A stretch of 64,000 nucleotides of DNA from Paucidesulfovibrio gracilis DSM 16080 (GTDB lineage Bacteria; Desulfobacterota; Desulfovibrionia; Desulfovibrionales; Desulfovibrionaceae), in assembly GCF_900167125.1 (NCBI RefSeq), contig NZ_FUYC01000002.1, positions 359,106-423,105 of the forward strand, given 5' to 3'. Below the pieces are notes generated by a model. That model was not told the origin of the DNA. It ran no database searches and saw only the letters and a list, made by a program, of their open reading frames with translations. A program made the position numbers and the translations under genes. This document shows, one piece after another, positions 45,808 to 55,759 of the stretch (position 1 is its first letter; each line of letters starts with the position of its first letter).

Positions 45808-46833
45808 TTAGATACGTTTTTCTTCCACGGCGTGGCACGCCACGCGTCCCCCGGAGGAGTGCTCCACAATGGGCGGCATTTCCCGGCGACACCGCTCGTT
45901 GGCGAAGCGGCAACGGCCATGAAAAACACAGCCCGAAGGCAGGTTGATGGGGGTGGGTACGTCGCCGCCCAACCGGATGTGCGCCTGCTTTTCCCCCCCC
46001 AGTCGGGGGATGGCCGAAAGCAGTGCCTGGGTATACGGATGTCTCGGGTTATTGAAGATTTCCTTGACGGGTGCCACTTCGCAGAGGTGGCCGAGGTACA
46101 TTACGGCCACACGGGTGGAGATGTGTTCCACCACGGAAAGGTCGTGGCTGATGAACAGATAGGTCAAGTTCCGTTTTTCCTGCATGTCCATAAGCAGGTT
46201 CAGAATCTGTGCCTGGATGGAAACGTCCAGCGCGGCGATGGGTTCGTCGGCAACGATGAATTCCGGGTCGAGGACCAGGGCGCGGGCAATGGAGATGCGC
46301 TGGCGCTGGCCACCCGAGAATTCGTGCGGGAACTGGTTGTTCCAGTCCGGATCCAGGCCGACTTGTTCCAGCGTCTGGAAGACGTGATCCTTCACTTCAT
46401 CCCGGCTCATGCCCGGATTGTGGAAGCGAACAGGCTCCTCAAGAATCTGTCGAACCGTCATGCGCGGATTCAGGGAGGCGTATGGATCCTGGAAGACCAT
46501 CTGCATTTTGCGGCGATAGGGTTTGATATCGTGACTGGACAGATTGTCCACACGGGTGCCGCGGTAGATTACCTCGCCCGAGGTGGGCCGGTGGATGCGC
46601 ATTACGGCCCGTCCCAGAGTGGACTTGCCGCAGCCGGATTCGCCGACCACGGAGAGCGTTTCACCGGGAAGGATGCGGAAGGTCACGCCGTTGACGGCTT
46701 TGACCACGGTACGAACCCGCTTGATTTTGCCTTTCGACCATTGCAGTTGGTCCAGCAGACCGCCGGAGATATCAAAGTGTTTGGTTACGTCCCTGACTTG
46801 CAGCAGGGGGGTGGTGTCGGTGTGTTCAGCCAT
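45808..46833 (-). CDS. dppF: oligo/dipeptide ABC transporter ATPase (DppF type)
   Basis: 341 residues. Walker A GESGCGKS, signature FSGGQRQR, Walker B FIVADEPIAALD, and the C-terminal oligopeptide extension with Cys residues (SGCVFHGRCRFANERCRREMPP) known to bind an iron-sulfur cluster in several Dpp ATPases. It is last in the A-B-C-D-F order. Substrate class is inferred from the family; dipeptides are likely but nickel or opines cannot be excluded. Confidence 0.85.
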   Translation of the reverse strand: MAEHTDTTPLLQVRDVTKHFDISGGLLDQLQWSKGKIKRVRTVVKAVNGVTFRILPGETLSVVGESGCGKSTLGRAVMRIHRPTSGEVIYRGTRVDNLSSHDIKPYRRKMQMVFQDPYASLNPRMTVRQILEEPVRFHNPGMSRDEVKDHVFQTLEQVGLDPDWNNQFPHEFSGGQRQRISIARALVLDPEFIVADEPIAALDVSIQAQILNLLMDMQEKRNLTYLFISHDLSVVEHISTRVAVMYLGHLCEVAPVKEIFNNPRHPYTQALLSAIPRLGGEKQAHIRLGGDVPTPINLPSGCVFHGRCRFANERCRREMPPIVEHSSGGRVACHAVEEKRI

Positions 46834-46834
46834 G

Positions 46835-47797
46835 TCATTTCACCATGAAGCAGGCCACCTGTCGTCCGGAGGCCTTGGTTTCGAGCACGGGCACTTCGTG
46901 CTTGCAGATGTCCTGGCAGAGTTCGCACCGGGGGTGGAAGGAACAGCCCGAAGGCAGATTCGCCAGGGACGGCATGATGCCCGGAATTTGGAGCAGGCGT
47001 TGCCCTTTTTCACAGCTTTGGGGAAGTGCTGCGATGAGTCCCTTGGTGTAGGGGTGCTCGGGAGAGTCCACCACGCTGCGGGTTTCGCCCATTTCCACGA
47101 TGCGCCCCGCGTACATGACCGCGATTTTTTGGGTCACTTCGCTGACGACGGCCAGGTCGTGGGTAATCAGCAAAAGCCCCATGTCATCGTCCCGGCACAA
47201 TTCCAAAAGCAGGTCCATGATTTCGGCCTGAATGGTCACGTCCAGGGCCGTGGTCGGTTCATCCGCGATGATCAGCCCCGGGTCCGTGAGCAGGGAAATG
47301 GCGATGACGATACGCTGGCGCATGCCCCCGGAAAATTCGTGGGGGTATTGATTCAGGCGTTTTTCCGGCGATGGAATGTAGACCCGGCGCAGTTTGTCCA
47401 GGGCGATTTCCTCGGCCTGCTTTTCGCTGACGTTTTTGTGCGCGAGAATGGTTTCCACCATCTGGGTGCGGATGGTCAGCACTGGGTTGAGGGTCATCAT
47501 GGGATCCTGGAAGATCATGGAGATGCGGTTGCCCCGGATGTCGCGGATCTGTTCAATGGTCAGATCGGCGAGGTCGTTTCCTTCAAAAAGGATGGATCCG
47601 CCGGAGATGTATCCGGGTTTGCTGATCAGATTCAGGATGGAAAAGCCGGTGAGGGTCTTCCCAGCGCCGGATTCACCCACGAGTCCGACGCGTTCGCCTT
47701 TGCCGACCGTGAAGCTTACATCGCGCAATGCCCGCAGGACTTGGTTGCGCATGGCAAACTCCACGCAGAGGTTTTGAACTTGAAGCAACGGCTGCAT
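46835..47797 (-). CDS. dppD: oligo/dipeptide ABC transporter ATPase (DppD type)
   Basis: 320 residues. Walker A GESGAGKT, signature FSGGMRQR, Walker [13 protein letters not shown] and the C-terminal Cys motif ([16 protein letters not shown]). It pairs with DppF at the inner membrane. One base separates the two genes. Confidence 0.86.
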   Translation of the reverse strand: MQPLLQVQNLCVEFAMRNQVLRALRDVSFTVGKGERVGLVGESGAGKTLTGFSILNLISKPGYISGGSILFEGNDLADLTIEQIRDIRGNRISMIFQDPMMTLNPVLTIRTQMVETILAHKNVSEKQAEEIALDKLRRVYIPSPEKRLNQYPHEFSGGMRQRIVIAISLLTDPGLIIADEPTTALDVTIQAEIMDLLLELCRDDDMGLLLITHDLAVVSEVTQKIAVMYAGRIVEMGETRSVVDSPEHPYTKGLIAALPQSCEKGQRLLQIPGIMPSLANLPSGCSFHPRCELCQDICKHEVPVLETKASGRQVACFMVK

Positions 47798-47800
47798 GGG

Positions 47801-48727
47801 TTACCCCTTGTAGAGTTTGGGGTTCAGGTAGTCGCGGAGCCAGTCGCCAAGCAGGTTGATGACCAGCACCAGCACAACGAGCACGATTCCGGGGAAGAGC
47901 GTGATCCACCACGAGCCGCTGAAGATGTATTCGAAGCCCACGTTGATGAGTGAGCCGAGGGACGGCATGGTCACGGGCATGCCCAGGCCCACGAAGGAGA
48001 GGGCCGCTTCGCTCATGATCGCGTTGGCCACCTGGATGGTGGAGATGACGAACACGGGGGAGAGCGTATTGGGCAGGATGTGCCGGAACATGATGCGCCG
48101 TTTGGAAAGGCCGATAACGCGTGCGGCCTCCACGTATTCTTTTTTCTTTTCCGCCAGGACCGAGGCGCGCACGGTTCGGGCGTACTGTGGCCACTCTGCG
48201 AAGCCGATCACGAGAATCAGAAGTGGAATGGCTATTTTTTCATACATGGCCACGCCAAAGGCGGCTTGGAAGATGGCGGATATGAAGATGGCAACCATAT
48301 ACGAGGAAAAGGAGAGCTGCACATCCGCTAGGCGCATGAGCGCCGAATCAATGCGGCCGCCGAAGTATCCGGACATAAGTCCCACCACGATGCCGATGAT
48401 GGCCTGCATGGCCACGGCCCCGAATCCGATGATCAAGGACACGCGCATGCCGTAGAGCATGGTGGAATACATGTCGCGGCCCTGGGCGTCGGTTCCCAGC
48501 GGGAATTGATTTTGCCCCTCTTCCATGAAGGCGGGAGCCTGTTCTGCGTTGAGCAGATCGTAGGTTGAAGGATCATAAGGGTTGGACGAGGAGAAAAGAG
48601 GTGCGCCCAATCCGAGAATCAGCAGGATTGCGAACACGACGAAGCTGGTAACAGCAATTTTGTCATGCAGGAAGTCGTGCAGGAAGTAGGACTCGCGGAA
48701 TCGGCGCCATCTGCTTCTGGTCTGCAT
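47801..48727 (-). CDS. dppC: oligo/dipeptide ABC transporter permease (DppC type)
   Basis: 308 residues, GGAGG before ATG. About six membrane helices, an N-terminal OppC segment (HDKIAVTSFVVFAILL) and the EAA loop YVEAARVIGLSKRRIMFRHILPN that contacts the ATPases. Three bases after its stop comes the start of dppD. Confidence 0.87.
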   Translation of the reverse strand: MQTRSRWRRFRESYFLHDFLHDKIAVTSFVVFAILLILGLGAPLFSSSNPYDPSTYDLLNAEQAPAFMEEGQNQFPLGTDAQGRDMYSTMLYGMRVSLIIGFGAVAMQAIIGIVVGLMSGYFGGRIDSALMRLADVQLSFSSYMVAIFISAIFQAAFGVAMYEKIAIPLLILVIGFAEWPQYARTVRASVLAEKKKEYVEAARVIGLSKRRIMFRHILPNTLSPVFVISTIQVANAIMSEAALSFVGLGMPVTMPSLGSLINVGFEYIFSGSWWITLFPGIVLVVLVLVINLLGDWLRDYLNPKLYKG

Positions 48728-48728
48728 G

Positions 48729-49703
48729 TTATTTCCTCCCCGTGATGCGCACGGTTGGGTTTACCAGACCGTAAATGATGTCGACGATGGTATTCACGAC
48801 GACGAAGATGAAGCCCACGACCACGAGATAGGCCACCATGAGCGAGGAGTCGGCGCGTTCCACGGCCTGGATGAACATGGATCCCATGCCCTGCCAGGAA
48901 AAAACCGTTTCCGTGAGGATGGTGAAGGCGATCATGATGCCGAGCTGCACGCCGCCTACGGTGATGACCGGAAGCAGGGTGTTGCGAAAGGCATGCACGA
49001 TCCAGACGCGCAGCGGGGGAAGTCCCTTGGCCCAGGCGTACTTGATGTATTCGTTTTCCAACACTTCCATCATCTCGGAGCGGATCAGGCGGATGAACAG
49101 CGGCAGCATGATGGAAGAGAGGGCCACGGTGGGCATGATCAGGTGTTTGATTCCGTCCCAGGTGAGCAGGCCGGTCTGCCAGCCGCCGAGGTTGACGGTT
49201 TCTCCGCGTCCGAAGGAGGGGAGCCAGTGCAGCTCGATGGAAAAGATGTAGATAAGCATGATGGCGGTCAGGAAGACCGGGATGGAGACACCAACCGTTG
49301 ATGCGCCCATGACGAATTTTGCGAATAAGTGTTTGGGTCGTATCGCACAGTAGATGCCGAGCGGCACTGAGAGCAGCACGATGAGAATGGCGCTGCAGAA
49401 AACAAGTTCCAATGTGGCCGGAGCCTTGGAGATGATGACTTCCATGGCGGGCTTTTTGTAGAAGAAGGACTGCCCGAGGTCACCGTGGGCTGCGTCGTAG
49501 AGAAACCGTCCGAACTGGACCATGAAGGGGTCGTTCAGGCCGAGTTCCTCACGCAGTGCTTCGCGCTCCTCGGCAGAAACCGAAATACCGGTGATTTCGC
49601 GAACCGGATCGCCGAAGCTTTGTTTGATGGCGAATCCGATCAGGGCGATGATGACCATGACCATCATTCCCTGAAGAATACGCCTGATGATAAACGCTAC
49701 CAT
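48729..49703 (-). CDS. dppB: oligo/dipeptide ABC transporter permease (DppB type)
   Basis: 324 residues from ATG 49703, which gives the typical MVAFIIRRILQG opening; ATG 49724 would lie one base after a strong hairpin with no ribosome site. Six membrane helices and the EAA loop EYIKYAWAKGLPPLRVWIVHAFRN. It forms the channel with DppC. Confidence 0.85.
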   Translation of the reverse strand: MVAFIIRRILQGMMVMVIIALIGFAIKQSFGDPVREITGISVSAEEREALREELGLNDPFMVQFGRFLYDAAHGDLGQSFFYKKPAMEVIISKAPATLELVFCSAILIVLLSVPLGIYCAIRPKHLFAKFVMGASTVGVSIPVFLTAIMLIYIFSIELHWLPSFGRGETVNLGGWQTGLLTWDGIKHLIMPTVALSSIMLPLFIRLIRSEMMEVLENEYIKYAWAKGLPPLRVWIVHAFRNTLLPVITVGGVQLGIMIAFTILTETVFSWQGMGSMFIQAVERADSSLMVAYLVVVGFIFVVVNTIVDIIYGLVNPTVRITGRK

Positions 49704-49725
49704 TTTTTCCGTCGCTTTTGCCATG

Positions 49726-49750
49726 AAGGGGGACCGAAATGGTCCCCCTT
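49726..49750 (-). repeat. stem-loop between dppA and dppB
   Basis: AAGGGGGACC pairs perfectly with GGTCCCCCTT around five bases. With no T run it probably blocks 3' decay so that the binding-protein mRNA outlasts the permease mRNA, a common arrangement in ABC uptake operons. Confidence 0.7.
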
Positions 49751-49786
49751 GCTGTTATCGTTTGGGTGTCTTGCCAAAGGTTCCGC

Positions 49787-51424
49787 TTACTCGAGGACGA
49801 GGTCTCCGAAGTAGGGGAAGTTTTGGACGTTGACGATCTCCGCGGTATTCATACCCTTTTTGGAAGCCCAGGACAGGTTCTGCCAGTGCAGGGGTACAAA
49901 CGCGGCATCTTCGTACAGGAGTCGTTCGACGTCCTGCAACATTTCGCTCCGTTTGGCAAGGTCCGTTTCGGTCTGCGAGGCGAGGATCAGGGCGTCCACT
50001 TCCGGGTTGCAGTAGGAACCGGAGTTGTACTGGCCGTAGCCGGTTTCCAGGTTGCGGCACATGAGCAGGAACTCGGTGTAGTTGGCGGAGTCCTCGGTGT
50101 CGGGGTGCCAGCCGATCATCTGGATGTCGGCCACCTGGGCGTCGAACTCATCCCAGTACTGGGCCTTGGGCATGGTCTTCAGGCTGACCTTGATGCCGAT
50201 CTTGGAGAGCATGGAAACCACGGCCTCGGCGATCTTTTCGTCCTTCACGTACCGGTTGTTCGGGGCGATCATGGTGCACTCGAAGCCGTCCGGGTAGTTG
50301 GACTCGGCCATGAGCTGCTTGGCTTTTTCCAGGTCGTAGCGGGGCGTCAGCTCGGCAACGTAGCCGGCGAAGCCTTCGGGCGCCTGCTGGGAAGCCACGG
50401 TGGCGAAGCCCTTCATGATGGTATCCACGATGCCCTGGTTGTTCACGGCGTAAACGATGGCCTGACGGACCTTGCGGTCGGCCAGAGCCGGGTTGCGCTC
50501 ACCGTTCATCTGCAGGGTGATGACGCGGGAACCGCCCATGATGATGAGCTGCAGGTTGTCGCTGCTTTCGACGCGCTCCAGATCCTGGGGAGGAACGGGC
50601 ATGACGAAGTCCACGTCGCCGGAGAGCAGGGCGGCCACGCGGGAGGCGTCATTGGGGATCGGGGTCAGGACGATCTCGTCCACGTTGCCGGTGTTCTCGT
50701 CCCAGTAGTCAGCGAAGCGGGCGAACTCGGTACGCACACCCTGTTCACGCTTGACCACAGTGAAGGGACCGGTGCCGGACTCGTTTACGTTGGCAAAGGA
50801 GTAGTCGGTCTTGACGATGGCATCCTTGGGCTGGCCCTTTTCGTCGGTGCCGGTGTAAAATTCGCTGTCCATGGGGAAGATGTAGGTCGCCATGGAGAGC
50901 AGCAGGCCGTAAGGCTCCTTGGTCATGATGTCCACGGTGTAGTCATCCACGGCCACGGCCTTTTCAAACGGCTCGAACAGTCCCTTGAAGTCCTGGGACT
51001 TCTTCAGACGGTCCAGAGTCCAGACCACGTCCTTGGCGGTGAAATCGTTGCCGGAGTGGAACTTGACGCCTTCATGCAGGAAGAAGCGCATGGTGGTATC
51101 ATCGATCTGTTCCCACTTGTAGGCGAGGCGAGGCTCGATGGAGCCGTCCTGGGCCCAGCGGACCAGCGGATCAAAGACCATGTGGGAATACTGCAGCATA
51201 CCGCCGGAAAGCTGGACATGGGGGTCCAGGGAAACCGGGTCGGCGGCCATGGCCACGCGCAGCACTTTGGCTTCGGTTTCGGCGGCTGGCTCGGCAGCCT
51301 GTTCCGCGGTCTGCTCGGCAGCCTGTTCGGGCGCCTTGGTTTCTTCAGCCTTTTTTTCCTCGCCGCCGCAACCTGCGATAAGCAGGCCGAACGCCAGAGC
51401 GAGGACCAGGATCAAACGTTTCAT
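49787..51424 (-). CDS. dppA: peptide-type ABC substrate-binding lipoprotein (DppA type)
   Basis: 545 residues, TAGGAG and GGAGG upstream. Lipobox ending at Cys19 (LLIAGC), then a Glu/Ala/Gln repeat linker (EQAAEQTAEQAAEPAAE) of about 35 residues, then a family 5 extracellular solute-binding domain (LDPHVQLSGG, LHEGVKFHSG, DFTAKDVVWTLDR). It delivers peptides or similar ligands to DppBCDF. First gene of the operon. Confidence 0.87.
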   Translation of the reverse strand: MKRLILVLALAFGLLIAGCGGEEKKAEETKAPEQAAEQTAEQAAEPAAETEAKVLRVAMAADPVSLDPHVQLSGGMLQYSHMVFDPLVRWAQDGSIEPRLAYKWEQIDDTTMRFFLHEGVKFHSGNDFTAKDVVWTLDRLKKSQDFKGLFEPFEKAVAVDDYTVDIMTKEPYGLLLSMATYIFPMDSEFYTGTDEKGQPKDAIVKTDYSFANVNESGTGPFTVVKREQGVRTEFARFADYWDENTGNVDEIVLTPIPNDASRVAALLSGDVDFVMPVPPQDLERVESSDNLQLIIMGGSRVITLQMNGERNPALADRKVRQAIVYAVNNQGIVDTIMKGFATVASQQAPEGFAGYVAELTPRYDLEKAKQLMAESNYPDGFECTMIAPNNRYVKDEKIAEAVVSMLSKIGIKVSLKTMPKAQYWDEFDAQVADIQMIGWHPDTEDSANYTEFLLMCRNLETGYGQYNSGSYCNPEVDALILASQTETDLAKRSEMLQDVERLLYEDAAFVPLHWQNLSWASKKGMNTAEIVNVQNFPYFGDLVLE

Positions 51425-51476
51425 CTCCTAACCTCCAAGAGAATGTGAAAAAAAGCCTCTCCAATCCATAAAACAG

Positions 51477-51610
51477 GGGGCACGCCCATCCTGAGCGTTA
51501 CCCCGTAGTGCTTTGTTCGCGCTCCAATGGCGCTTAAGTCTTCTTCTGTTACCAAAAAGCAACAATAATGAAAACAGGTTTCTCCCATTGAGATGCGGGC
51601 GGGTACCCGC
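51477..51610. promoter_or_regulatory. symmetry elements between dppA and the EamA gene
   Basis: The 253-base divergent gap holds a perfect 12-bp palindrome GCGGGTACCCGC (51599-51610) and, in the dppA leader, a hairpin made by GGGG/CCCC and ACGC/GCGT (51477-51504). The palindrome could be an operator. I could not place promoters with confidence. Confidence 0.4.
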
Positions 51611-51677
51611 ATTGAGGAACGTGAAAATTCGGCTTGCGCTGTCATCGGGATGGCGTAGATTGCCGCCCGGAGGAATC

Positions 51678-52562
51678 ATGAAACAACAACACAAAGCGTA
51701 CGCCTACGGCCTGGTGACGGTGCTGCTTTGGTCCACAGTGGCCACAGCATTCAAACTGGGACTGCGGGCCATGGAACCTGTCCAGCTGCTATGGTACTCC
51801 AGCGTGTTTTCCACGTTGTTGCTGGGTGGGCTTTTGGCGCTTCAGGGACGGCTGACCGACGCCCTGCGCTGTACGCCCCGTGAATGGCTGCGGTCCCTGC
51901 TTTTGGGTGTCCTCAGTCCGTTTTTATATTATCTTATTTTGTTCGAGACCTATACGTTGCTTCCCGCCCAGGAGGCCCAGCCGTTAAATTACACATGGGC
52001 CATTACTCTGACGCTGTTGTCCATTCCTCTTCTGGGGCAACGGGTCTCCCGTCATGACATGCTGGCCGCCCTGGTAAGCTATAGCGGGGTGGTGGTCATC
52101 TCCACGCGCGGCAATCCCTTTACAATGGAATTCACCAACCCTCTCGGCGTGGGCCTGGCCCTGCTGTCCACGGTGGTATGGTCGCTGTATTGGATCGGCA
52201 ACACCAAAGAGGACAGGGAACCTGTGGCTGCACTGTTTACCTGCTTTGTGGCGAGTTTGCCGTTGGTGACCTTGTGGTGTGTGTGTACCGATGGAATAGT
52301 GGTGCGGGATTCGGGCGGATTGGTATGGGCCGCGTATATTGGCGCTTTTGAGATGGGCATTTCGTTTGTGCTCTGGCTCACGGCACTGCGTCTTTCGGAA
52401 ACCACGGCCAAGGTGGGCAATCTGATTTTTCTGGCCCCGTTCCTTTCCTTAGTGTTCATTCATTTTTTGTTGGGGGAAGAAATTTTTCCGTCAACATTTG
52501 TAGGACTGGCTTTGATTGTGGCGGGATTGATTCTGCAACGTATGGGGGCCGCCAGAGCTTGA
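51678..52562 (+). CDS. EamA-family (DMT superfamily) transporter
   Basis: 294 residues from ATG 51678, preceded by GGAGG. Ten hydrophobic helices in two EamA repeats (first begins LVTVLLWSTVATAFKLGLR, second begins GLALLSTVVWSLYWIG). Such proteins export amino acids or other small metabolites. It is monocistronic between the dpp operon (divergent) and putA (convergent), which fits amino-acid efflux, but the substrate is unknown. Confidence 0.85.
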   Translation: MKQQHKAYAYGLVTVLLWSTVATAFKLGLRAMEPVQLLWYSSVFSTLLLGGLLALQGRLTDALRCTPREWLRSLLLGVLSPFLYYLILFETYTLLPAQEAQPLNYTWAITLTLLSIPLLGQRVSRHDMLAALVSYSGVVVISTRGNPFTMEFTNPLGVGLALLSTVVWSLYWIGNTKEDREPVAALFTCFVASLPLVTLWCVCTDGIVVRDSGGLVWAAYIGAFEMGISFVLWLTALRLSETTAKVGNLIFLAPFLSLVFIHFLLGEEIFPSTFVGLALIVAGLILQRMGAARA

Positions 52563-52650
52563 CGTTTCCTTCTGTCGCGGTTGTGCTGCTGCATTCTGCA
52601 TAGCGTTTCAGTGTTGGGTGGTGTCGATGCCGGAGTCATGTCTTGGCCTG

Positions 52651-52686
52651 AAAAACGCCCGGTCGGATTACCGGCCGGGCGTTTTT
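52651..52686. terminator. bidirectional terminator
   Basis: AAAAACGCCCGGTCGG pairs with CCGGCCGGGCGTTTTT with one wobble and an ATTA loop. It is shared by the EamA gene and putA. Confidence 0.9.
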
Positions 52687-52729
52687 ATTGATATCGGCGG
52701 ATGGCCGCCGGTTTGGGATCAGCGTCGGG

Positions 52730-55700
52730 CTAGACCCACATTTCGCCTTCCTCAATGGGCGTGAAGCCGCGGCGCATGGTGTTTTCCGTAACGCATCGCG
52801 GGTCCATGAGCTGGATCAGATAATCCGGGCCACCGGTTTTGGAGCCGACGCCGGACATCTTGAATCCGCCAAAGGGTTGGCGTTCCACCAACGCACCGGT
52901 ATTGTTCCTGTTCAGGTAGAGGTTGCCCACTCGGAACTCGCGGCGCGCCTGGTCCAGATGTTTGGGGCTGCGGGAGAATACGCCGCCTGTGAGCGCGAAG
53001 CGTGTGGCGTTGGCCCAATCAATGGCCTGGTCAAAGTCCTTGGCGCGCATGACTGCCAGCACCGGCCCGAAGATTTCTTCCTGCGCGATGCGATGTTGCG
53101 GTTCAATGTCCGTGACAATGGTCAACGGTACATAGCAGCCTTTTTCCGGCACGCTTCGTTTGACCAGGATGGTGCCTTCCTTGGCCGCCAAATCAATGTA
53201 TTCCAGTATTTTCTGTTGGGCGGAGGCGTCCACCACCGGACCCATGTAGTTGGCGGGGTCTTCGGACGGACCGATTTTGATGCATTCCGCCGCTTTGGTG
53301 AGCCGTTCGATGAAGCGGTCGTAAATGTCCTCCACAACGATGACCCGGGAGCAGGCCGAGCATTTTTGTCCCTGGAAGCCGAATGCGGAATAGAGGATGT
53401 GGAGTACGGCCAGATCAAGATCCGCGTCGTCGTCCACGATGATGGCGTTTTTGCCGCCCATCTCCGCCACCACGCGTTTACAATGGGTCTGACCGGGCTG
53501 CACCTTGGCCGCCTTTTCCTGAATTCGCAGGCCCACGGCCTCGGAACCGGTGAAGGAGATCACCGCCACCTTGGGGTGTTCCACGAGGTAATCGCCCATG
53601 TCGCGGCTGGAGCCGGGGCAGTAGTTGAACACGCCGTCGGGCAGCCCTGCTTCGCGGAAGATTTCCACCAACCCGTAGCCGATGATGGGAGCGAGGTTGG
53701 AGGGTTTGTAGATCACGGGGTTGCCCACCACGATGTTGGCGGAAACCATGCCCGTTGAAATGGCCAGGGGGAAGTTCCACGGAGAGATGACCGCGGCAAT
53801 GCCCTTGGCCTGATAAAAGAGCTGGTTGTGTTCGCCGGGTGCGCGTCCCATGCGGCGCGGCTTGCCCAGGCGAACCATGTCGCGGGCGTAATATTCCATG
53901 AAGTCGATGGCCTCGCCCACGTCGTGGAAGGCCTGATCCCACTGCTTGCCGACTTCCAGTACCTGCCAGGCGGAAAGCTCGAACTGGCGTCTACGCATGA
54001 TGGCGGCGGCCCGCAGGATCACTTCGGCACGTTCCCTGGGTTCGGTGTCCCGCCAGGCGGGGAGGGCCGATTCCGCAGCCGCGATGGCCTGATCTATTTC
54101 CCCCTGCCCGGCCTGGCAGATGCGGCCCAGCACTTCATCGGGATCCGCTGGGTTGCTCGATTGGATGAATTTTTCGGTTTCCACGTCCTTGCCGCCGATG
54201 CACAAGGGGTATGTTTTGCCCTTGGCGGCGCGCACCGTAGCGATGGCCTCGGGGAAGGCGTGGCGGTTGCCCGGAATGGTGAAGTCAATGAGTTCATCAT
54301 TGCGGAAGGGAGCGTCCAGACCTTTGCTGTCCGTTTCCTCGGGAGCGCATTTCGCGGCCAGTTCCCGTTTGAGCGTTTCCTCGGGATTTTCCATGAGCCG
54401 GTCCACTTCTTCGCCTTCGGCAAAGGACTGACGAAGGAAGGATTCATTGGCCGTATTTTCCAGCAGCCGCCGGACCAGGTAGGCCATGCCCGGGATCAAT
54501 TCTCCGTAGGGGCAGTACAGGCGCACGCGCTTGGCAACGTTTTGCAGACCTTTGCGGACGGGTTCCGCCATGCCGTAGAGAACCTGAAATTCGTAGCGGT
54601 CTTCGGGGACGTCCAGTGCTTTGGCGGTTTCAAAGACATAGCTGATGGTGCGCACGTTGTGGGAACCACATTGGAAGTAAATCAGGTCGCTGTTTTCCAG
54701 AATTTTTTTGGAGTTGCGTTCATAGGACATGTCCGATTCGGCCTTGTTGGTCCACACGGGTACGGGCCAGCCGCTTTGCAGGGCAATGACGGTTTCCTCG
54801 TCCCAGTAGGCGCCCTTGACCAGCCGGATGCCGATGGGCAGGTTCTTTTCCCGTACCCAGGCGATCAGTTCATCCAGATCTTTGTCCGTGTCCTTCAGGT
54901 AGGCCTGGAGCACGATGGAGAGGTGCGGATAGTCCACGAATTCGGGATCCTCGCGCAGCCGCTTGAACAACTCCAGGGTCATTTCCTTGTATTTGAGGGC
55001 TTCCATGTCGATGCACAGGAAGCCATTCATCTCCCGGACTTTGCGGTAGATGGGTTTGAGCCGGGCCAGTATGCCCTGGACCGAGCCTTCCACATCCACG
55101 GGTTTGGACTGGGAATAGAGGGCCGAGGGTTTTACGGACACGTTGACCTTGGGGGCATATCCCCAGTCCAGGTCGCCGTTTCCGCCCAGGGCGGCCCAGG
55201 AGGCTTGCTCACCGGCCACGGCATCCAGCAGCTCCAGATAGCCGTTCATGTACGCTTCGGATTCTTCTTCGGATACCGTTGCTTCGCCCAGCAGATCCAC
55301 CGTGAAGGCGAATCCGTCCTTGCGAAGTTTTTTCATGCCCTTGAGGGCTTCTTTTGTGTTTTGGCCCACGATGAATTGCCGGGCCATTCCTTCGATGTTG
55401 GAGCGGATGGCCTTGCCCATGACCTTGCCGGCCAGGTTACCGATGATGCCGGTGGATTTCCCGGCACCCCATTTGAGGACGGACGGAATTTCCGCATCCT
55501 CTCCGCTGAAATATTCCTCGATGTGCCGGGTGAGGTTGTCCGTGGTGTTCAGGTAGGGCAGCACGTCCACAAAGCGGAAGAGCTGGACTTTGAAGTCCTC
55601 ATTCTTCATGGCCCAATCCATGACCTTGCCGGTCCAGAATCCTTTGTTAAAGACCGAGGGCGCTTCTCCCCGGATGCTTTCGAAAAATGCTCTGCCGGTG

Positions 55701-55735
55701 TCCCTGATGCTGGTTTCCTGAGCGGATCGGTTCAT
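52730..55735 (-). CDS. putA: bifunctional proline dehydrogenase / glutamate semialdehyde dehydrogenase
   Basis: 1001 residues, AGGAGG before ATG. Residues about 130-450 are the FAD proline dehydrogenase barrel (CIDMEALKYKEMTL, RLVKGAYWDEE, YCPYGELIPGMAYLVRRLLEN). Residues about 500-985 are the aldehyde dehydrogenase with catalytic Cys792 in GFQGQKCSACSR and the AEMGGKNAIIV motif. It oxidises proline to glutamate by channelling P5C. There is no N-terminal ribbon-helix-helix DNA-binding domain, so regulation must come from elsewhere, most likely the Lrp-type gene directly upstream. Confidence 0.93.
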   Translation of the reverse strand: MNRSAQETSIRDTGRAFFESIRGEAPSVFNKGFWTGKVMDWAMKNEDFKVQLFRFVDVLPYLNTTDNLTRHIEEYFSGEDAEIPSVLKWGAGKSTGIIGNLAGKVMGKAIRSNIEGMARQFIVGQNTKEALKGMKKLRKDGFAFTVDLLGEATVSEEESEAYMNGYLELLDAVAGEQASWAALGGNGDLDWGYAPKVNVSVKPSALYSQSKPVDVEGSVQGILARLKPIYRKVREMNGFLCIDMEALKYKEMTLELFKRLREDPEFVDYPHLSIVLQAYLKDTDKDLDELIAWVREKNLPIGIRLVKGAYWDEETVIALQSGWPVPVWTNKAESDMSYERNSKKILENSDLIYFQCGSHNVRTISYVFETAKALDVPEDRYEFQVLYGMAEPVRKGLQNVAKRVRLYCPYGELIPGMAYLVRRLLENTANESFLRQSFAEGEEVDRLMENPEETLKRELAAKCAPEETDSKGLDAPFRNDELIDFTIPGNRHAFPEAIATVRAAKGKTYPLCIGGKDVETEKFIQSSNPADPDEVLGRICQAGQGEIDQAIAAAESALPAWRDTEPRERAEVILRAAAIMRRRQFELSAWQVLEVGKQWDQAFHDVGEAIDFMEYYARDMVRLGKPRRMGRAPGEHNQLFYQAKGIAAVISPWNFPLAISTGMVSANIVVGNPVIYKPSNLAPIIGYGLVEIFREAGLPDGVFNYCPGSSRDMGDYLVEHPKVAVISFTGSEAVGLRIQEKAAKVQPGQTHCKRVVAEMGGKNAIIVDDDADLDLAVLHILYSAFGFQGQKCSACSRVIVVEDIYDRFIERLTKAAECIKIGPSEDPANYMGPVVDASAQQKILEYIDLAAKEGTILVKRSVPEKGCYVPLTIVTDIEPQHRIAQEEIFGPVLAVMRAKDFDQAIDWANATRFALTGGVFSRSPKHLDQARREFRVGNLYLNRNNTGALVERQPFGGFKMSGVGSKTGGPDYLIQLMDPRCVTENTMRRGFTPIEEGEMWV

Positions 55736-55759
55736 GTGCGGACCTCCTGTGTGGTTGGG

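Noticed and set aside
49739..51448. Open plus-strand frame opposite dppA
   Set aside because: His/Gly/Val-rich antisense of a standard solute-binding protein.
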